From Pseudomonadota bacterium (lineage in GTDB: Bacteria > Pseudomonadota > Gammaproteobacteria > Burkholderiales > Burkholderiaceae_C), in assembly GCA_030918015.1 (NCBI GenBank), contig JAUPTP010000015.1, positions 1 through 14,163 on the forward strand: a DNA stretch of 14,163 nucleotides, written 5' to 3'. How positions within the stretch are numbered: the first letter of the stretch is position 1; every line of letters begins with the position of its first letter. This document shows positions 6,671-14,050 of the stretch, piece after piece. Under the pieces are notes generated by a model. It worked only from the letters and a program-made list of their open reading frames with translations, made no database searches and was not told the DNA's origin. The position numbers and the translations under genes are program-made.

Positions 6671-6708
6671 ACACAGGGGGCGAGTCCGGAAGGGCTCGCC
6701 CCCTGTGT
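6671..6708. terminator. bidirectional intrinsic terminator
   Basis: A 14-bp perfect stem (ACACAGGGGGCGAG and its complement) is extended by three more pairs, one of them G-T, to a GGAA tetraloop of the stable GNRA class. On the - strand it runs into TTTTT (6671-6667), and on the + strand a short TTT follows. It lies between the converging RRM gene (stop 6618) and the short-chain dehydrogenase (stop 6713) and closes both transcripts. Confidence 0.92.
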
Positions 6709-6712
6709 CGTT

Positions 6713-7537
6713 TCAGTCGGCCGCACCGCGGCGCTGCTTGCGCGCACGGCCGACCATGACCCGATCCCACAGGAAACCGGGCACGCAGCGCAGCAGCAAT
6801 GCCAGCAGACCCATAGGCCAAGGGATGACGACATGGCGCCGGCCTCGGTCGATGACCGGCAAGGCGCGCCGCGCAAACGCCTCCGCGCTGAGCAGGAAGG
6901 GCATCGCGTAGCGGTTGTTGCGCGTCAACGGCGTGTCCACGAAGCCCGGCAGCAGCGTGACGACCCGGATGCGGTCCTTGCGCAGCTCGGTGCGCAGACT
7001 TTCACAGTAGCTCACCACGGCGGCCTTGCTGGCGCAGTAGCCCCCGTGGCCGGGCAGGCCTCGGATCGCAGCGACGCTGGCGATGCCCACCAGCGTGCCG
7101 CGCCGGGCCAGCCGCATCGGCCGGATGAACGGATGGAAGGTGGCCGCCATGCCGACCACATTGGTGGCGTAGAGATCCTCGAGCACGGCGAGATCCTCGC
7201 GCTCGGCGGTATCGATGCCCACGCTGATGCCGGCATTGGCGATCACGATGTCCGGCAGGCCCTGCTCGATCAGGCAACGCGTGCCCGCGGCGATGATGGC
7301 CTCGCGATCACGCACATCGGCGACATGCACCTGCGCCTGCTTCGGCCCGATGCCGGCCTCGTCCAGCCAGGCCTGGATCGCCTCTGCGCGCCGCGCCACC
7401 AGGGCCAGCCGCCAGCCGCGTGCTGCATAGGCCCGAGCCAGCGCCTGACCGATGCCACTGGAGGCCCCCGTGATAAAGACCAGGGGAGCGCGCTCGCGCT
7501 CGAGGGCCTGACGCTCCTGCAATGACAGGCCGGCCAT
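6713..7537 (-). CDS. Short-chain dehydrogenase/reductase (classical SDR)
   Basis: A 274-residue NAD(P)-dependent oxidoreductase. TGASSGIG (23-30) is the cofactor-binding glycine motif, NAG (101-103) the structural motif, Ser154 the catalytic serine, and YCASK (167-171) the Tyr-x-x-x-Lys pair; PGFVDTPLT follows as usual. The Arg pair after the second strand (VARR) suggests NADP preference. The C-terminal region (236-262) is hydrophobic and aromatic, then ends in basic RARKQRR, so it may touch the membrane. The ATG lies 2 bp after the lptC stop, so it is the last gene of the kdsD-kdsC-lptC operon, in front of the terminator at 6671-6708. Substrate unknown. Its place in a lipopolysaccharide operon hints at a lipid or sugar precursor, but this is inference. 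Confidence 0.92.
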   Translation of the reverse strand: MAGLSLQERQALERERAPLVFITGASSGIGQALARAYAARGWRLALVARRAEAIQAWLDEAGIGPKQAQVHVADVRDREAIIAAGTRCLIEQGLPDIVIANAGISVGIDTAEREDLAVLEDLYATNVVGMAATFHPFIRPMRLARRGTLVGIASVAAIRGLPGHGGYCASKAAVVSYCESLRTELRKDRIRVVTLLPGFVDTPLTRNNRYAMPFLLSAEAFARRALPVIDRGRRHVVIPWPMGLLALLLRCVPGFLWDRVMVGRARKQRRGAAD

Positions 7538-7539
7538 GA

Positions 7540-8220
7540 TCAGCGACGGACCGGCAGACGCCCGCGAACCGCCCCCTGCAGTTCCAGCACGGCATCCTTC
7601 TGCGAATAGATCAGGGAGCGGGCCTCGACGACGCTGTCGCCCTGGCGCAGCACCACCGGGCGATCGCTGCGGACCTGGTCCTGGCGACGATCGAACACCA
7701 TTTCCTCGCTGGTGAACTGCAGCGACGCCATCTCGCCCGGCAGGGCGTCGCGCACCACGGTGGCACCGCCCATCAGGCGCACCTCGCTGCCGTCCCCCTG
7801 GGCTCGCGCGCGCGCGGCCTGGGCGCTCAGCAGATGCCCGGCGTCATCGCGCCAATGCATGCGCAGGCCGTCGATCTCCAGCGTGTCGGTGTCGGGGAAA
7901 TGCCGCACCACGGCCCCCTCGATGACCCCTCGCGCCGGGCCGGTGCGCTGGTAATGCTGGACCGAGAAGCCGTGCATCTCGTAGTCCGGGTCATGGGTCG
8001 CCGTCTGCGGGCCCCGCTCGGGCTCGGGCTCGGGCGTCTGCTGGACCAGCCACCAGGTCAGACCGGCCAGCAGGGCCATCAGGAACAGCGGCAGATTGCC
8101 CAGCACGGCCTGACGCACGCGCGCCGCCGGAGGCAGGCTCTGGCGAGCCGCATCGGCCGGCCGCGTGGCCGCCAGCGGGGGCAGCGGCAGCGGGCTGGTG
8201 TCGTCGTCGAAGGAGGCCAC
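7540..8220 (-). CDS. lptC: LPS export system protein LptC
   Basis: A bitopic inner-membrane protein of the Lpt bridge that takes lipopolysaccharide from the LptB2FG transporter and passes it to LptA. One membrane segment near the N-terminus (LFLMALLAGLTWWLV, about residues 45-59) is followed by a periplasmic domain with the typical opening DPDYEMHGFSV and beta-strand repeats (GVIEGAVVRHFPDTDTLEID, DGSEVRLMGGATVVRD, DRPVVLRQGDSVVEA). The frame is open far into kdsC, but that part is its shadow. I chose the GTG at 8220 (residues VASFDDDT), 10 bp after the kdsC stop, giving 226 residues; a later GTG just before the membrane segment is possible. The start is therefore uncertain; family and context (directly after kdsD and kdsC) are firm. 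Confidence 0.85.
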   Translation of the reverse strand: MASFDDDTSPLPLPPLAATRPADAARQSLPPAARVRQAVLGNLPLFLMALLAGLTWWLVQQTPEPEPERGPQTATHDPDYEMHGFSVQHYQRTGPARGVIEGAVVRHFPDTDTLEIDGLRMHWRDDAGHLLSAQAARARAQGDGSEVRLMGGATVVRDALPGEMASLQFTSEEMVFDRRQDQVRSDRPVVLRQGDSVVEARSLIYSQKDAVLELQGAVRGRLPVRR

Positions 8221-8230
8221 GCGCAGCGCT

Positions 8231-8848
8231 TCAGGCGGAAGCCGTGCCGTCAAGCGTGGCCAGATGGCCCGCCAGCAGTTCGGCATAGCGCCCGCGGGCG
8301 CACAGCAGCAGGTCGCAGAACTCGCGCGCCGCGCCCTGCCCGCCCGGCACCGCGGTGACATGGTGGGCCGCGGCGCGCACCTCCGCATGCGCCTGCGCCG
8401 GCGCGCAGGCCAGCGCGCAGCGCACCATCAGCGGCAGGTCCGGCCAGTCGTCGCCGATCACCGCCAGCTCGTGCCAGCCCAGACCCAGCAGCGCCAGCAC
8501 CCGCTCGGCCGCGGCCAGCTTGTCGTGGATGCCGTGGAAGGCATGCACGATGCCCAGATCGGCGCAGCGCCGGCGCACCGCCGGCGTGTCGCGGCCGGTG
8601 ATCACCACCGGCTCGATGCCGGCGCGCGCCAGCAGCTTGATGCCGTGGCCATCGAGCGTGCTGAAGGCCTTGACGCTCTCGCCGTGCTCGCCGATGTAGA
8701 TGCGCCCGTCGGTCAGGCAGCCGTCGACGTCGAAGATGGCCGCGCGCACGCCCTGCGCCGCCAGCAGCAGCTCCGGCGCGAAGTTCAGCACCGGCGTGAT
8801 CGGGCGCGGCCAGGGCGTGTCGGCGGCCATCGGGGTCAGGTCGCTCAT
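8231..8848 (-). CDS. kdsC: 3-deoxy-D-manno-octulosonate-8-phosphate phosphatase
   Basis: A cytoplasmic HAD-superfamily phosphatase that removes phosphate from Kdo-8-P, giving Kdo for the inner core of lipopolysaccharide. It is 205 residues and cap-less (type C0), as usual for KdsC. Motif I is FDVDGCLTDG (39-48; Asp40 nucleophile, Asp42 acid), motif II ITGRD (83-87), Lys110 is the motif III lysine, and motif IV is GDDWPDLP (132-139). The C-terminal PGGQGAAREFCDLLL is characteristic of the family and contributes to the neighbouring active site of the tetramer. The first 30 residues are a weakly conserved extension. Its ATG overlaps the kdsD stop by one base (TGATG), with AAGGTG upstream inside kdsD, indicating translational coupling. 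Confidence 0.96.
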   Translation of the reverse strand: MSDLTPMAADTPWPRPITPVLNFAPELLLAAQGVRAAIFDVDGCLTDGRIYIGEHGESVKAFSTLDGHGIKLLARAGIEPVVITGRDTPAVRRRCADLGIVHAFHGIHDKLAAAERVLALLGLGWHELAVIGDDWPDLPLMVRCALACAPAQAHAEVRAAAHHVTAVPGGQGAAREFCDLLLCARGRYAELLAGHLATLDGTASA

Positions 8849-9855
8849 CAGATCACCTTCGCGCGCATCAGGTCGTTGGTGTTGAGCGCGCCGACCAGGC
8901 GGCCCTCGCCGTCGTGCACCAGCAGCGTGGTGATGCAGGCGTCCTCCATCAGCGTGGCGGCCTCGACCGCCAGCGCATCCTCGCCGATGCTGCGCGGGCG
9001 GCTGCGCACCAGATCGGCGGCGAAGAGCGCGAGCAGGTCAGTGCCCTGCTCGACTGCGCGGCGCAGGTCGCCGTCGGTGAAGATGCCGACCGCGCGGCCC
9101 TCGGCGTCGACGATCGCCGCCGCACCCAGGCCCTTGGCGCTCATCTCGCGCATCACCTCCAGGCAGCTCGCCGCGGGCGCCACCCGCGGCACCGCCTCGC
9201 CCTGGCGCATGATGTCGCGCACATGGGTCAGCAGCCTGCGTCCCAGCGCACCGCCCGGATGCGAGCGTGCGAAGTCCTCGGGGCGAAAGCCCCGCGCGTC
9301 CAGCAGCGCCACCGCCAGCGCGTCGCCCAGCGCGAGCTGCGCGGTGGTGCTGGCCGTCGGTGCGAGATTGAGCGGACAGGCCTCCTGCTCGACCCGGTTC
9401 GACAGCACCCAGTCGGCGTGCGAGGCCAGCATCGAGCCGGGCCGCCCGGTCATCGCCACCAGCGTCACGCCCAGGCGCTTGAGCGCGGGCAGGATCGCGG
9501 CCAGCTCGTCGCTCTCGCCGGAGTTGGAGATCGCCAGCACGATGTCGCCCGGCGTGACCATGCCCAGGTCGCCGTGGCTGGCCTCGCCTGGGTGCACGAA
9601 CATCGCCGGCGTGCCGGTCGAGGCCAGCGTGGCGGCGATCTTGCGCCCGACATGCCCGCTCTTGCCCATGCCCATCACGACCACCCGGCCGCGGCAGCCC
9701 AGGATCGCGAGCACGACCCGCACGAAGCTCTCGCCCTGCTGATCCTGCAGTTGCAGCAGCGCCTCGGCCTCGATGCGCAGGGTCTGGCGGGCCATGCGCA
9801 GCACGCGCTCGGCATCGAAGCTGGGGGCCGCGAGGGCCACAGTGGAATCGTTCAC
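8848..9855 (-). CDS. kdsD: D-arabinose 5-phosphate isomerase (KdsD/KpsF)
   Basis: It interconverts D-ribulose 5-phosphate and D-arabinose 5-phosphate, the first committed step towards Kdo. Residues 45-185 are a SIS domain (VVVMGMGKSGHVGRK, HPGEASHGDLGM, ISNSGESDE, LAPTASTTA). HPGGALGR (199-206) links to two CBS domains (about 212-270 and 280-335; IFTDGDLRR in the first). At 335 residues it matches the Escherichia coli enzyme in length and layout. The start is a GTG at 9855 (MNDSTVALAAP) without a visible ribosome-binding site; it gives the right length, but a second GTG five codons on is possible. It is the first gene of the operon with kdsC and lptC and is divergent from the antiporter gene 52 bp away. 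KpsF-type paralogues for capsule exist, but linkage to kdsC favours the lipopolysaccharide enzyme. Confidence 0.95.
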   Translation of the reverse strand: MNDSTVALAAPSFDAERVLRMARQTLRIEAEALLQLQDQQGESFVRVVLAILGCRGRVVVMGMGKSGHVGRKIAATLASTGTPAMFVHPGEASHGDLGMVTPGDIVLAISNSGESDELAAILPALKRLGVTLVAMTGRPGSMLASHADWVLSNRVEQEACPLNLAPTASTTAQLALGDALAVALLDARGFRPEDFARSHPGGALGRRLLTHVRDIMRQGEAVPRVAPAASCLEVMREMSAKGLGAAAIVDAEGRAVGIFTDGDLRRAVEQGTDLLALFAADLVRSRPRSIGEDALAVEAATLMEDACITTLLVHDGEGRLVGALNTNDLMRAKVI

Positions 9856-9907
9856 GGAATCGAAGGGCCGGAAGCTGAATTACGATTGCCCGATTCTAGG
9901 ACGGTGA
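9856..9907. promoter_or_regulatory. 52-bp divergent promoter region, kdsD / antiporter
   Basis: This short gap separates two divergent start codons and must hold or overlap both promoters. On the - strand TAGAAT (read leftward, near 9895) resembles a -10, but no good -35 is spaced from it. AGGA at 9898-9901 is the ribosome-binding site of the antiporter gene, six bases before its ATG. Confidence 0.4.
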
Positions 9908-11908
9908 ATGGCCAGCACTCTCGACATTGCCCTGCTCTACCTTCTTGCCGCCGTGGCCGGCGTCGTCGGCTGCCGGCTGCTGAAGCTGCCCTCGATGCTG
10001 GGCTATCTGCTCGTGGGCGTGCTGATCGGCCCGAACGCGCTGGCCCTGGCCAAGGACTCGGCGGGCATCCGCTATCTGGCCGAGTTCGGCGTCGTCTTCC
10101 TGATGTTCGTCATCGGGCTGGAGTTCAACCTGCCCAAGCTGCGCAGCATGCAGCGGCTGGTCTTCGGTCTCGGGGCCGGGCAGGTGCTGCTGACGCTGGC
10201 GGGCGCGGCCATCGGCAACCTGCTGCTGACCAGCGGCTTCGCGCTGCTCGGTGCGGCCTGGGAGCTGCCCTGGCAGGGCGCGGTCGCGCTGGGGGCGGCC
10301 ATGGCGATGTCCAGCACCGCGATCGTCGCCAAGATGATGGCCGAGCGGCTGGAGCTGGAGAGCGAGCACGGCCGCAACGTCATGGGCGTGCTGCTGTTCC
10401 AGGATCTGGCGGTGGTGCCGCTGCTGGTGCTGATCCCCTCGCTGGCCCAGGGCGGCGGCGACCTGTGGGAAACGCTGGGCCGCGCGACGCTGAAGGCCGC
10501 CGTGCTGCTGACGCTGCTGCTGTGGGGCGGCCAGCGCCTGATGCGCTGGTGGCTGACGCTGGTGGCGCGCAGGAAGAGCGAGGACCTGTTCATCCTCAAC
10601 ATCCTGCTGATCACGCTGGGGCTGTCGTGGCTGACCGAGCACGCGGGGCTGTCGCTGGCGCTCGGCGCCTTCGTCGCCGGCATGCTGATCGCCGAGACCG
10701 AGTTCAAGCACCAGGTCGAGACCGACATCCGGCCCTTCCACGATGTGCTGCTGGGGCTGTTCTTCATCACGATCGGCATGAAGCTGGACTGGCGGCCGGT
10801 GCTGGACCAGTGGGGGCTCGTGCTGCTGCTGAGCACCCTGCCGGTGCTGGCCAAGGCGGGCCTGGTGGCGCTGCTGGCACGCGCCTTCGGCTCGGCCCCG
10901 GGCGTGGCGATCCGCACCGGCCTGTATCTGGCCCAGGCCGGCGAATTCGGCTTCGTGCTGCTGACGCTCGGCGCCGAGGTCCACCTGATCGCCGACCGCT
11001 GGATGAGCCCGGTGCTGGCCGCGATGGTGATCTCGATGCTGACCACGCCCTTCATCATCATGGCGAGCAACCGCATCGTGATGAAGCTGTCGGCCACCGA
11101 CTGGCTGATGCAGTCGGTGCAGCTCACCAGCATCGTCAAGCGCTCGATCCGCGCCGAGGCGCACCTGATCATCTGCGGCTACGGCCGCAGCGGCCAGAAC
11201 CTGGCGCGGCTGCTCGACCAGGAGCGCATTCCCTACATGGCGCTGGACCTCGACCCCGACCGGGTGCGCCAGGCGGCGGCCGCCGGCCAGAGCGTGGTCT
11301 TCGGCGATGCGGCCAAGCTGCCCAGCCTGATCGCCGCCGGCCTGTCGCGGGCCACGGCCGTGGTCATCACCTACAACGACACGCCCTCGGCGCTGCGGGT
11401 GCTGCAGCATGTGCGCGAGCACGCCGCGCAGGTGCCGGTGGTGGTGCGCACCCCCGACGACACCGACCTGGAGCGGCTGCGTTCGGCCGGCGCGACCGAG
11501 GTGGTGCCGGAGACGCTGGAAGGCTCGCTGATGCTGGCCAGCCATGCGCTGGCCCTGGTGGGCGTGCCGATGCGCCGGGTCATCCGCATCACGCAGGATG
11601 CGCGCGATGCGCGCTACGGCCTGCTGCGCGGCTACTTCCACGGCGCCGACGACGACACGGTCGAGGAGCTGCAGCAGGCCCGACTGCAGTCGGTCAGCCT
11701 GCCCCCGGGCGCCCCCAGCCTGGGCCAGCGCCTGGGCGACCTGACGCTGCAGGTGATGGGCGTGTCGGTGGTGTCGGTGCGCCGTGCCAGCGGTCAGGTG
11801 CTGACGGTGGACGACGACTTCGTGCTGGCCGGCGGCGATGTGCTGGTGCTCAGCGGCCTGCCCGAATCCCTCGCGCTGGCCGAGGCGCGGCTGCTGAAGA
11901 AGGGCTGA
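9908..11908 (+). CDS. CPA2-family monovalent cation:proton antiporter with RCK domains (KefB/KefC/YbaL-like)
   Basis: A 666-residue inner-membrane transporter exchanging K+ or Na+ for protons. Residues 1-390 form about twelve to thirteen membrane segments, including GYLLVGVLIGPNALAL (32-47), MSSTAIVAKMM (134-144), the conserved FQDLAVVP (164-171) with the ion-site Asp166, and GLYLAQAGEFGFVLL (338-352). Residues 418-535 are an RCK-N (TrkA-N) nucleotide-binding domain with GYGRSG (424-429) and an acid (Asp447) at the end of the second strand, suggesting NAD(H) control. Residues 595-662 are a TrkA-C domain, a layout closer to YbaL than to glutathione-gated KefB/KefC. AGGA precedes the ATG. The gene is divergent from kdsD and ends 7 bp from the converging cNMP-domain gene with no terminator between. 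Confidence 0.93.
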   Translation: MASTLDIALLYLLAAVAGVVGCRLLKLPSMLGYLLVGVLIGPNALALAKDSAGIRYLAEFGVVFLMFVIGLEFNLPKLRSMQRLVFGLGAGQVLLTLAGAAIGNLLLTSGFALLGAAWELPWQGAVALGAAMAMSSTAIVAKMMAERLELESEHGRNVMGVLLFQDLAVVPLLVLIPSLAQGGGDLWETLGRATLKAAVLLTLLLWGGQRLMRWWLTLVARRKSEDLFILNILLITLGLSWLTEHAGLSLALGAFVAGMLIAETEFKHQVETDIRPFHDVLLGLFFITIGMKLDWRPVLDQWGLVLLLSTLPVLAKAGLVALLARAFGSAPGVAIRTGLYLAQAGEFGFVLLTLGAEVHLIADRWMSPVLAAMVISMLTTPFIIMASNRIVMKLSATDWLMQSVQLTSIVKRSIRAEAHLIICGYGRSGQNLARLLDQERIPYMALDLDPDRVRQAAAAGQSVVFGDAAKLPSLIAAGLSRATAVVITYNDTPSALRVLQHVREHAAQVPVVVRTPDDTDLERLRSAGATEVVPETLEGSLMLASHALALVGVPMRRVIRITQDARDARYGLLRGYFHGADDDTVEELQQARLQSVSLPPGAPSLGQRLGDLTLQVMGVSVVSVRRASGQVLTVDDDFVLAGGDVLVLSGLPESLALAEARLLKKG

Positions 11909-11915
11909 GCCGCCC

Positions 11916-12383
11916 TCAGGCCACCGCCACCCGCTGCTGCAGGTTGGCGCGCATGCGCGCCACCATCACCGCGCCGGCCGCACGCAGCACCTCGTTGGCG
12001 ATTGCGGGCGCGCGGGCGCACAGCTCCTCATAGCGCGGCAGGTGCAGCGCCCACACGATCGTGGGCACCATCGCCTCGACGCTGGCCGAATGCGGCTCGG
12101 CGCTGAACAGCCCCGTCTCGCCCACCAGGGCGCCGGGACGCAGCAGCGCCACCCGGAAGCTGCCGGGCGCCGACCCGTTCACATAGACCTGCAGACTGCC
12201 CTGCCCCACGAAGTAGGCGGCCCGGTCGCACTCGCCCTGCTTGATCAGCAGATCGCCGGCCCGCAGCTGGTAGGGCGTGAGGTAGGAGGCGAAGTTGTGC
12301 CACTGCGGCAGGTTGAAGCGGGCACGGAACGCATCTTCGGTGCGCAGCGAATGCACCGCCTCGATCAGCTCATCGATTCCCAT
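11916..12383 (-). CDS. Stand-alone cyclic-nucleotide-binding-domain protein, phosphate cassette altered
   Basis: A 155-residue protein made of one Crp/CAP-type cyclic-nucleotide-binding beta-barrel (about 28-120: LLIKQGE, YFVGQGSLQVYV, GALVGETGLF) followed by a helical tail (121-155). No helix-turn-helix is present, so it is not a transcription factor. In the phosphate-binding cassette GETGLFSAEPHSASV (88-102), Glu89 is present but the Arg that contacts the cyclic phosphate in CRP and PKA is His98. It may therefore bind another ligand or none. The ATG has a good GAGAGGTGG site eight bases upstream. It lies downstream of mnmE on the same strand, with a 172-bp gap holding a CRP-like palindrome and a possible promoter. 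The function is unknown; a sensory or protein-protein role is inferred. Confidence 0.87.
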   Translation of the reverse strand: MGIDELIEAVHSLRTEDAFRARFNLPQWHNFASYLTPYQLRAGDLLIKQGECDRAAYFVGQGSLQVYVNGSAPGSFRVALLRPGALVGETGLFSAEPHSASVEAMVPTIVWALHLPRYEELCARAPAIANEVLRAAGAVMVARMRANLQQRVAVA

Positions 12384-12418
12384 CAGCCACCACCTCTCGC
12401 CGTTTCCTATGAAGCCCC

Positions 12419-12433
12419 ACAGGGCCGCCCTGT
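12419..12433 (-). repeat. small palindrome in the leader of the cNMP-domain gene
   Basis: ACAGGGC-C-GCCCTGT is a perfect 7-bp inverted repeat around one base, giving an RNA stem of six pairs with a 3-base loop. It lies about 36 bases upstream of the start codon, clear of the ribosome-binding site. No T-run follows. Confidence 0.4.
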
Positions 12434-12485
12434 CTGGCAGCCATGGGCAGAATCATGCAACTGTCACGTTCCCGGCAGGTTTCCG

Positions 12486-12517
12486 AAAATAACACTTTCG
12501 ACAATTCGTGATCAATG
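12486..12517 (-). promoter_or_regulatory. possible promoter of the cNMP-domain gene
   Basis: On the - strand TTGATC (12517-12512) and TATTTT (12491-12486) each match four of six consensus bases and are 18 bp apart. The region is AT-rich against the background. The -35 lies inside the palindrome at 12502-12527, which would make that palindrome a control site. Confidence 0.35.
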
Positions 12518-12527
12518 TCACGAATTG
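12502..12527. promoter_or_regulatory. CRP/FNR-superfamily-like palindromic operator
   Basis: CAATTCGTGA and its exact complement TCACGAATTG flank a 6-base spacer TCAATG. The inner part GTGA-N6-TCAC is the CRP core; the outer T of the consensus TGTGA is C here. No T-run follows, so a terminator role for mnmE is unlikely though not excluded. It lies about 120-145 bp upstream of the cNMP-domain start codon and overlaps a possible -35. Confidence 0.55.
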
Positions 12528-12555
12528 CTCCGGCACCCCGAGGATGCAGCCCGGC

Positions 12556-13980
12556 TCACTTGCCGATGCAGAAGCGCGAGAAGATGACCCCCAGCAGGTC
12601 ATCGGCCGAGAAGGCGCCGGTGATCTCGCCCAGGGCGTCGTGCGACAGGCGCAGCTCCTCGGCGAACAGGTCGAGGGCCTCGTCGCGGCGCGCGGCCCAG
12701 CCCGCAGCCAGCGCGAGGTGCTCGCGCGCGCGGCGCAGCGCCGTCAGGTGGCGCTCGCGCGCGATGAACACGCCGTCGGGCGAGGCATGCCAGCCCGCCA
12801 GCTCCAGCAGCAGCCGGCGCAAGCCCTCCAGCCCGTCGCGGGTCTTGGCCGAGAGCGTGAGCGCCCGCTCGCCCTCAGGCACACCCGCCAGCACCGCCGC
12901 CCGGTGCGCGGCGTCGACCCGGTCGGTCTTGTTGAAGACATGCACGCGGCGCGAGCGGTCGGGCAGCCGCGCCTCGATCGCGCGATCGGCCGCGGCGTAG
13001 TCCGGGTCCAGGCAGCGGGTCAGGTCATGCAGCATCAGCACCGCATCGGCGCCGGCGATCGCCTCCCAGCTGCGCGCGATGCCGATGCGCTCGACCTCGT
13101 CGGCCGCCTCGGCGTCGGAGCGCAGGCCGGCGGTGTCGATCACATGCACCGGCACGCCCTCGATCTGCAGCGTCTCGCTGACCCGGTCGCGGGTGGTGCC
13201 GGCGATCGGCGTGACGATGGCCAGCTCGGCGCCGGCCAGCGCGTTCAGCAGCGAGCTCTTGCCCGCGTTGGGCTGGCCGGCGATCACCACCGTCAGGCCT
13301 TCGCGCAGCAGCGCACCCTGGCGCGCGGTGTCGAGCACCGCGTCGAGCCGCTCGGCCAGCCGCGCCAGCCGCCCGCGCGCGTCGGCCTTCTCGAGGAAGT
13401 CGATCTCCTCCTCGGGGAAATCCAGCGTCGCCTCGACCAGCATGCGCAGCTCGACCAGGCCGTCGCGCAGCGCCTCGATGCGCCGGGAGAAGTCGCCCGA
13501 CAGCGAGCGCGCCGCGCTGCGCGCCGCCGCCTCGGTGCTGGCGTCGATCAGGTCGGCCACCGCCTCGGCCTGCGCCAGGTCGAGCTTGTCGTTCAGGAAG
13601 GCGCGCTCGGTGAACTCGCCCGGCTCGGCCGGACGCAGCCGCGGCAGCAGCTCGCCCTCGGCCGCCGCCTGCAGGCAGCGCGCCATCAGCAGCTGCAGCA
13701 CCACCGGGCCGCCGTGGGCCTGCAGCTCCAGCACATCCTCGCCGGTGTAGCTGTGCGGCGCCGGAAAATAGAGCGCCAGGCCCTGGTCGATCGGCCGACC
13801 TTCGGCGTCGAGAAAGGGGCCGTAGGTGGCCATGCGGGGCGCCAGATCGCGGCCGGTCAGGCGCCGGGCCAGCGGGGCCAGGCCGCGGCCGGAGACACGC
13901 ACGATGCCCACGGCGCCGCGGCCGGGGGCGGTGGCGATCGCCACGATCGGATCCTGATGTCGAGCAAGCATGGCGCGCAT
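12556..13980 (-). CDS. mnmE: tRNA uridine-5-carboxymethylaminomethyl modification GTPase MnmE
   Basis: Together with MnmG it installs the (carboxymethyl)aminomethyl group on the wobble uridine of certain tRNAs, in the cytoplasm. From the ATG at 13980 it has 474 residues. The N-terminal formyl-THF-binding domain ([22 protein letters not shown], then [16 protein letters not shown]) and helical domain ([21 protein letters not shown]) come first. The inserted G domain has G1 GQPNAGKSS (235-243), G2 TTRD (262-265), G3 DTAG (282-285) and G4 NKTD (350-353). The chain ends in the catalytic FCIGK. The frame extends to a TTG at 14013, but the ATG at 13980 or one three codons later suits the family. It lies about 40 bp after a terminator hairpin, so it probably has its own promoter or receives read-through. 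Confidence 0.95.
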   Translation of the reverse strand: MRAMLARHQDPIVAIATAPGRGAVGIVRVSGRGLAPLARRLTGRDLAPRMATYGPFLDAEGRPIDQGLALYFPAPHSYTGEDVLELQAHGGPVVLQLLMARCLQAAAEGELLPRLRPAEPGEFTERAFLNDKLDLAQAEAVADLIDASTEAAARSAARSLSGDFSRRIEALRDGLVELRMLVEATLDFPEEEIDFLEKADARGRLARLAERLDAVLDTARQGALLREGLTVVIAGQPNAGKSSLLNALAGAELAIVTPIAGTTRDRVSETLQIEGVPVHVIDTAGLRSDAEAADEVERIGIARSWEAIAGADAVLMLHDLTRCLDPDYAAADRAIEARLPDRSRRVHVFNKTDRVDAAHRAAVLAGVPEGERALTLSAKTRDGLEGLRRLLLELAGWHASPDGVFIARERHLTALRRAREHLALAAGWAARRDEALDLFAEELRLSHDALGEITGAFSADDLLGVIFSRFCIGK

Positions 13981-14018
13981 TCTCGCCGACGCCGCCGGGT
14001 CGGCATGCACCAAGAGAA

Positions 14019-14050
14019 ACGCCCTGTAGGCGGTCAGGCCGACAGGGCGT
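14019..14050 (-). terminator. intrinsic terminator upstream of mnmE
   Basis: ACGCCCTGT pairs with ACAGGGCGT over nine bases. After an A-G mismatch, GGC/GCC adds three pairs to a six-base loop. Read on the - strand the stem leads into TTTCTCTT. It would close a gene lying beyond the right edge of the window. Confidence 0.75.

Noticed and set aside
9896..11641. A 581-codon - strand frame opposite the antiporter
   Set aside because: Gln/His/Arg-rich shadow of the CPA2 antiporter frame; it has no motifs.
8914..12033. A 1039-codon open frame on the + strand crossing kdsD and the antiporter gene
   Set aside because: It is the shadow of real genes: opposite strand for kdsD, shifted frame for the antiporter. 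The product is Arg/Ala/Gly-rich without domains; GC-rich third positions suppress stop codons here.
12400..12500. Sigma-54 promoter upstream of the cNMP-domain gene (near GTGACAGTTGCA)
   Set aside because: The GG and GC dinucleotides are not at the required spacing.
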